NCBI RefSeq assembly: GCF_009711135.1
Contig: NZ_WMIC01000001.1
Span: 434,001-498,000, forward strand
DNA: 64,000 bases
From: Flavobacterium sp. LC2016-01
Lineage (GTDB): Bacteria; Bacteroidota; Bacteroidia; Flavobacteriales; Flavobacteriaceae
Direction: 5' to 3'
The notes beneath the pieces are model-generated. The model had not been told where the DNA came from. It saw only the letters and a program-made list of their open reading frames with translations, and searched no databases. Shown here in pieces: positions 60,558 to 64,000 of this stretch. The position numbers and the translations under genes were made by a program. Within the stretch, counting starts at the first letter, position 1; every line of letters starts with the position of its first letter.

Positions 60558-61376
60558 TTATTTTTTAGGTGCTTTTTTAGCCGGAACAACAGGAATAACC
60601 GTTTTCTTCTTGTAAATAGGGATAAAATAAGAAACAGTGTAGTTAAAGCCAATTCCGAAACTTCCATCATAAGTTCTATTAAAACCTGGGATGTACAAAT
60701 TGTCAAAATTGTCTGGTTTTGTATTTGCAACCAACATTTTCAGCTGCACACCAAAACCAACAAATACATTATTAAAAACTTTTGCTTTTATACCCATTGC
60801 TACTTCAATCCAGCCAGCTGTAAGGCCACTATATTTTTGATGATCCACAATTGCAGGCTGTTCACCCCAATATGGATTTGCATTGTAAATTTTATAACTA
60901 TTTAGTTCCTGACTAAATGTGCTGAAACCGCCTCGCATACCAATAGTAATCAAATTTTCCATATCAAGCCAGTTTTGATACAAATTGTAATCAAAACCAC
61001 CTTTAATGTAGGTTCCAGTTGCTGATGAGTTTAATCTCTCATCGTCTGTCGTTTTATCTTCAAAACCAAGCTCAGCAGCTAAATAGTATTTTTTTGTCAA
61101 ACGCCAGTCAGCTACAAATTCGATTCCTTTATAATCTTTGTCATAAAGACCACGAGTTAATTTGTACAAATCAACTCCCACACGAAGCCCGTAACGGTCT
61201 GTTTTTATGCTGTCGGCTTTTACTTCCTGCAAAGCAGGTTTCGTTACTGTTTCTGTTTTTGATTTTTCAGGAACGATTTCTTTGGTTACTGTAGTAGTCG
61301 GCGTTTCTTGAGCATGACCCAAAAACATTGAAAACAATAAGCAAAAACTAGAAATATACTTTAATGTGTGTCTCAT
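60558..61376 (-). CDS. Exported DUF6048-like beta-barrel protein
   Basis: About 272 aa from the ATG at 61376 (MRHTLKYISSFCLLFSMFLGHAQ, a signal peptide); a TTG at 61388 is a poorer start. After a Thr/Val/Lys-rich linker the rest is beta-strand-rich with alternating aromatics, YGLRVGVDLYKLTRGLYDKDYKGIEFVADW and FNNVFVGFGVQLK, and a Lys/Pro-rich end (PVVPAKKAPKK). It matches DUF6048 as I remember it, and outer-membrane barrel structure is inferred. Overlaps the end of the DUF6452-like gene by 29 bp. Function unknown. Confidence 0.85.
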   Translation of the reverse strand: MRHTLKYISSFCLLFSMFLGHAQETPTTTVTKEIVPEKSKTETVTKPALQEVKADSIKTDRYGLRVGVDLYKLTRGLYDKDYKGIEFVADWRLTKKYYLAAELGFEDKTTDDERLNSSATGTYIKGGFDYNLYQNWLDMENLITIGMRGGFSTFSQELNSYKIYNANPYWGEQPAIVDHQKYSGLTAGWIEVAMGIKAKVFNNVFVGFGVQLKMLVANTKPDNFDNLYIPGFNRTYDGSFGIGFNYTVSYFIPIYKKKTVIPVVPAKKAPKK

Positions 61377-61905
61377 TTTCTGTTTCAATGTTATATTTTT
61401 CTACAAAAATCTGCCTCATCCAGAAGCCTTTCGAATCTGGATCGGTTTTTATAAATGCGTTTGTTGGCGGAATTCCGTCAGAAAAAGGATCAAGAGTAAA
61501 AATGGTTTTAAAACCACAAGCTCTTGAAACATAAAGATTTTGAGTTGTATAATTAAATCTTACCTGGTCTACATTTATTGCTGCGGTATTTTCATTACCA
61601 TCATCTAAAGTAAAGGTAAATGTCGAAAATTTTGCATTTGTTCTTAAAGGAATAGAAATTTTACTTCCGTTTGCTCTATACTTTGCATCACCAGTTGCGT
61701 TTTCATTAAAAATAATCCCTTCGGGCATATCTTCTCCAGTTACTTTTAAGTTGGTAACTGATTTAAGTGCAGAGGCATTGTCAGCATCATAAAATGTAAT
61801 TACTAATCTTGGTGTTGTTGGAGTATCTGGATCGCAAATATCGTCTTTTTCACAACTTGATAGGCCAAAAGTAAAAATTAGTAAAACTGAAATTATTTTT
61901 CTCAT
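61348..61905 (-). CDS. Lipoprotein, DUF6452-like
   Basis: A 185-aa protein starting MRKIISVLLIFTFGLSSCEK, a lipoprotein signal with Cys18. A CDPDTPTTPRLVITFYDADN stretch and a beta-sandwich-like domain follow, with GCKGFKTIFTL-like sequence (RACGFKTIFTLDP) and two Cys. Matches DUF6452 as I remember it. It lies 10 bp after rlmD and overlaps the DUF6048-like gene by 29 bp, so the three genes form one operon, an order I recall from other Flavobacteriia. Confidence 0.85.
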   Translation of the reverse strand: MRKIISVLLIFTFGLSSCEKDDICDPDTPTTPRLVITFYDADNASALKSVTNLKVTGEDMPEGIIFNENATGDAKYRANGSKISIPLRTNAKFSTFTFTLDDGNENTAAINVDQVRFNYTTQNLYVSRACGFKTIFTLDPFSDGIPPTNAFIKTDPDSKGFWMRQIFVEKYNIETENETHIKVYF

Positions 61906-61915
61906 TTATATTTTA

Positions 61916-63328
61916 TTATCGAAGTTCTAAAAGTACAACATTTTCGACATGATGCGTTTGCGGAAACATATCAACCGGACGTACGCGCGTAACTTTGTAT
62001 TTTTCATCCATCAAAGCTAAATCACGTGCTTGTGTAGCCGAGTTACAGCTTACGTAAACAACTTTTTTTGGAGCAATTTTTAAAATTTGATCAATTACCG
62101 CAGCGTGCATTCCGTCTCTTGGCGGATCTGTAATAATTACATCTGGTTTTCCGTGCTGTGCAATAAAAGCTTCGTTGAATACCACTTTCATATCTCCAAC
62201 AAAAAACTCGCAATTAGTAATATTATTGCGTTCAGCATTTGCTTTGGCATCTAAAATAGCTTCAGGAACACTTTCTACACCAATTACTTTTTTTGCTTTT
62301 TTAGAAACAAACTGTGCAATAGTTCCGGTTCCTGTATATAGATCATAAACAGTTTCTTCTCCAGTCAATCCAGCATAATCACGCGTTATTTTGTATAATT
62401 CGTAAGCCTGATCAGAATTGGTTTGATAGAAAGATTTAGCATTTATACTGAATTTCAAGCCTTCCATTTCTTCCAAGATATAATCTCTTCCTTTATAAAG
62501 TTTTATATCCTGATCGTAAATAGTATCGTTTTGTTTTGCATTTACAACATATTGCAATGAAGTGATTTGCGGAAATTTCTCGTATAAATGATCTAAAACC
62601 AATTCACGGTTTGCTTTGTCATTTTCAAAAAACTGAATTAAAACCATGATTTCGCCTGTTGAAGCAGTACGAATCATTAAAGTTCTCAATAATCCAGAAT
62701 GTTCTCTCGGATTAAAGAAAGCTAAGTTATGCTCATTGGCAAAAGTTCTAATTTCGTTTCTGATTGCGTTTGAAGGATCTTCCTGCAAATGACATTTTTG
62801 AATGTCCAAAATCTTATCCCACATTTTAGGAATATGAAATCCTAATGCGTTTCTGTTTCCTAAATCTTCTGTGCTTCCAATTTCTTTTTCGGTTAACCAA
62901 CGGCTGTTTGAAAAAGAAAATTCCATTTTATTCCTGTAGAAAAACTGTTTTTCAGAACCTAAAATAGTTTCAAATTCTGGAAGTTCAACTTTTCCTATTC
63001 GCTGTAAATGATTTTTTACTTCATTTTGTTTGTAATACAGCTGTTGACTGTATTTCATATTTTGCCATTTACATCCGCCGCAAACACCAAAATGATCACA
63101 GATTGGTTCAATACGATGTTTAGAAAATTCGTGAAATTTCACGGCTTTTCCTTCGTAATATGCTTTTCTTTTTTTGAATGTCTGTACATCCACAACATCG
63201 CCGGGCACAACATTCGGAATAAAGATTACTTTTCCATCAGGAGCTTTTGCTACTGATACTCCTTTAGCTCCTGCGTCTAAAACTTCAATTTGATGAAAGA
63301 CAACTTTGTCTGTATTTTTTCTTCCCAT
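61916..63328 (-). CDS. rlmD: 23S rRNA (uracil-5-)-methyltransferase
   Basis: TrmA/RlmD-family m5U methyltransferase. An N-terminal TRAM domain (about 10-65) is followed by Fe-S cysteines CDHFGVCGGCKWQ (about 77-89) and a further Cys (CHLQEDPSN). The C-terminal catalytic domain has YDLYTGTGTIAQF for SAM, ITDPPRDGMH and the nucleophile Cys in KVVYVSCNSATQARDLALM. Which uridine (U1939 or U747) is methylated cannot be told from motifs, so the symbol is tentative. The ATG is only 5 bp from a -7 box, suggesting a nearly leaderless message. First gene of the DUF6452/DUF6048 operon. Confidence 0.9.
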   Translation of the reverse strand: MGRKNTDKVVFHQIEVLDAGAKGVSVAKAPDGKVIFIPNVVPGDVVDVQTFKKRKAYYEGKAVKFHEFSKHRIEPICDHFGVCGGCKWQNMKYSQQLYYKQNEVKNHLQRIGKVELPEFETILGSEKQFFYRNKMEFSFSNSRWLTEKEIGSTEDLGNRNALGFHIPKMWDKILDIQKCHLQEDPSNAIRNEIRTFANEHNLAFFNPREHSGLLRTLMIRTASTGEIMVLIQFFENDKANRELVLDHLYEKFPQITSLQYVVNAKQNDTIYDQDIKLYKGRDYILEEMEGLKFSINAKSFYQTNSDQAYELYKITRDYAGLTGEETVYDLYTGTGTIAQFVSKKAKKVIGVESVPEAILDAKANAERNNITNCEFFVGDMKVVFNEAFIAQHGKPDVIITDPPRDGMHAAVIDQILKIAPKKVVYVSCNSATQARDLALMDEKYKVTRVRPVDMFPQTHHVENVVLLELR

Positions 63329-63332
63329 AGCG

Positions 63333-63340
63333 CAAAAATA
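63333..63340 (-). promoter_or_regulatory. Bacteroidota -7 box (TATTTTTG) abutting rlmD
   Basis: An exact TAnnTTTG match on the minus strand ending 5 bp before the ATG at 63328. Confidence 0.4.
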
Positions 63341-63423
63341 AGGGTTTGAAAACTTTTATAAATTTAATTTTCAAAATATTTTATCAAATTGTTTAATTTA
63401 ACATATAAATTGAGTTTAAAAGT

Positions 63424-63431
63424 TAACTTTG
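63424..63431 (+). promoter_or_regulatory. Bacteroidota -7 box (TAACTTTG) upstream of the kinase gene
   Basis: An exact TAnnTTTG match 58 bp before the ATG at 63490. Confidence 0.35.
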
Positions 63432-63489
63432 TTTCTTAGCAATTGTCCCAAGTGCTGCGTTTTTAACCTATTAGTATTGTTATTTTTTT

Positions 63490-64000
63490 ATGAAGTTGTA
63501 TCATAATCTGTCACAAATAAGTTTTCTTAAAAAGAGTTATGCTTTTAAATTTTTATTTGTTGCATTCATCGGAATTCATATTCCTTTAATAGGTATTCTA
63601 TTATTTGTACTGTTTTCATCGTACAATATTTCTGTAGCCTCTGTTGTGATTTTTGCAATAATTATGACATTATTGGCTACTGCTGTGACATTGCTGGTTT
63701 TAAATCAATTGATTATGCCAATAGCTATTGCTTCAAAATCGCTGGATGATTATAGAAATAATCGTAAACTTTCGGTTTTGCCGACGGAATATACAGATGA
63801 AGCAGGTTTGTTGATGTGTAATATTCAAGAATCGATTTATGAGTCTGAAAGTTTTATAAATGAAAAACAAGATTTGATTTATATGCTTTCGCATGATTTG
63901 AAAAATTTCGCAGGAAATCCGCAGGGACTGGCAAAATTGATTTTAAGCGAAAATCCATCAGAATCTGTTAAACATTTAGCCGAATTAATTTGTGAATCGA
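63490..64000 (+). CDS. Sensor histidine kinase, N-terminal part (cut by window end)
   Basis: Open from the ATG at 63490 to the window end (170 residues visible). Two transmembrane helices (about 21-43 and 48-73) enclose almost no periplasmic loop, followed by a HAMP-like linker (LNQLIMPIAIASKSLDDYRNN), a short coiled coil, and a HisKA-type H-box LIYMLSHDLKNFAGNP with the phospho-acceptor His (about residue 134). The ATPase domain must lie beyond the window. With so little outside the membrane, it would sense a membrane or cytoplasmic signal. Divergent from rlmD. Confidence 0.85.
   Translation, partial: MKLYHNLSQISFLKKSYAFKFLFVAFIGIHIPLIGILLFVLFSSYNISVASVVIFAIIMTLLATAVTLLVLNQLIMPIAIASKSLDDYRNNRKLSVLPTEYTDEAGLLMCNIQESIYESESFINEKQDLIYMLSHDLKNFAGNPQGLAKLILSENPSESVKHLAELICES

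Overview
The window looks like a chromosome segment of a Flavobacterium-type member of the Bacteroidota. The evidence is AT-rich DNA, SusC/TonB-type receptors with carboxypeptidase-regulatory N-termini, many small lipoproteins with a Cys lipobox, almost no Shine-Dalgarno sequences, TAnnTTTG-type promoter boxes, and families typical of the class (DUF6048/DUF6452 next to rlmD, DUF6095, TIGR02757, a LuxC-like acyl-CoA reductase opposite a ferredoxin). I saw no rRNA, tRNA, CRISPR array, insertion sequence or prophage.

Layout. Positions 1-10 kb: the end of a TPR protein, endonuclease III, a Bcp peroxiredoxin, a conserved protein of unknown function, an MBL hydrolase, small envelope proteins, and a minus-strand run BatA-like / dihydroorotase-like / small membrane protein / esterase. 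Positions 10.6-13.6 kb: a lactonase-fold protein, a membrane protein and a DEAD-box helicase. Positions 13.7-20.1 kb: a tightly packed five-gene minus-strand operon (HEAT-like membrane protein, processive family-2 glycosyltransferase, TPR + YaiO outer-membrane barrel, secreted DUF4838 protein, receiver-only protein). It has the parts list of a synthase-dependent exopolysaccharide system. Positions 20-28 kb: TIGR02757, a LolD-type ATPase, a phosphodiester glycosidase-like protein, small membrane proteins, serine biosynthesis (serA-like, serC), and the LuxC-like/ferredoxin divergent pair.

Positions 28.5-40.4 kb: envelope proteins, a TonB-dependent receptor, YchF, a TIGR02117 protein, a BrkB-type membrane protein, an FMN reductase, a tandem pair of secreted transglutaminase-like proteins, and pncB. 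Positions 40.6-45.8 kb: topoisomerase IV (parE and parC) with a lipoprotein gene between them. Positions 45.9-49.2 kb: a 5'-truncated Clp/TssH-type ATPase remnant, then a DnaQ-like exonuclease paired with a CNMP-CBS-nucleotidyltransferase protein. Positions 49.4-64 kb: small proteins (including a 53-aa one translationally coupled to a DinB-like gene), MurQ, a membrane-bound AraC-type regulator beside an outer-membrane barrel, a ZIP transporter whose 3' end is duplicated, RNA methyltransferases, a racemase, the rlmD-DUF6452-DUF6048 operon, and the start of a histidine kinase cut by the window end.

Three proteins stand out because conserved catalytic residues are missing. The receiver protein has Thr in place of the phospho-acceptor Asp. 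The dihydroorotase-like protein has lost most metal ligands. Endonuclease III has no Fe-S cysteines. The intergenic spaces hold an unusual density of inverted repeats, several belonging to families present two or three times in this window. The best candidate for an undescribed system is the 13.7-20.1 kb operon with its degenerate receiver.
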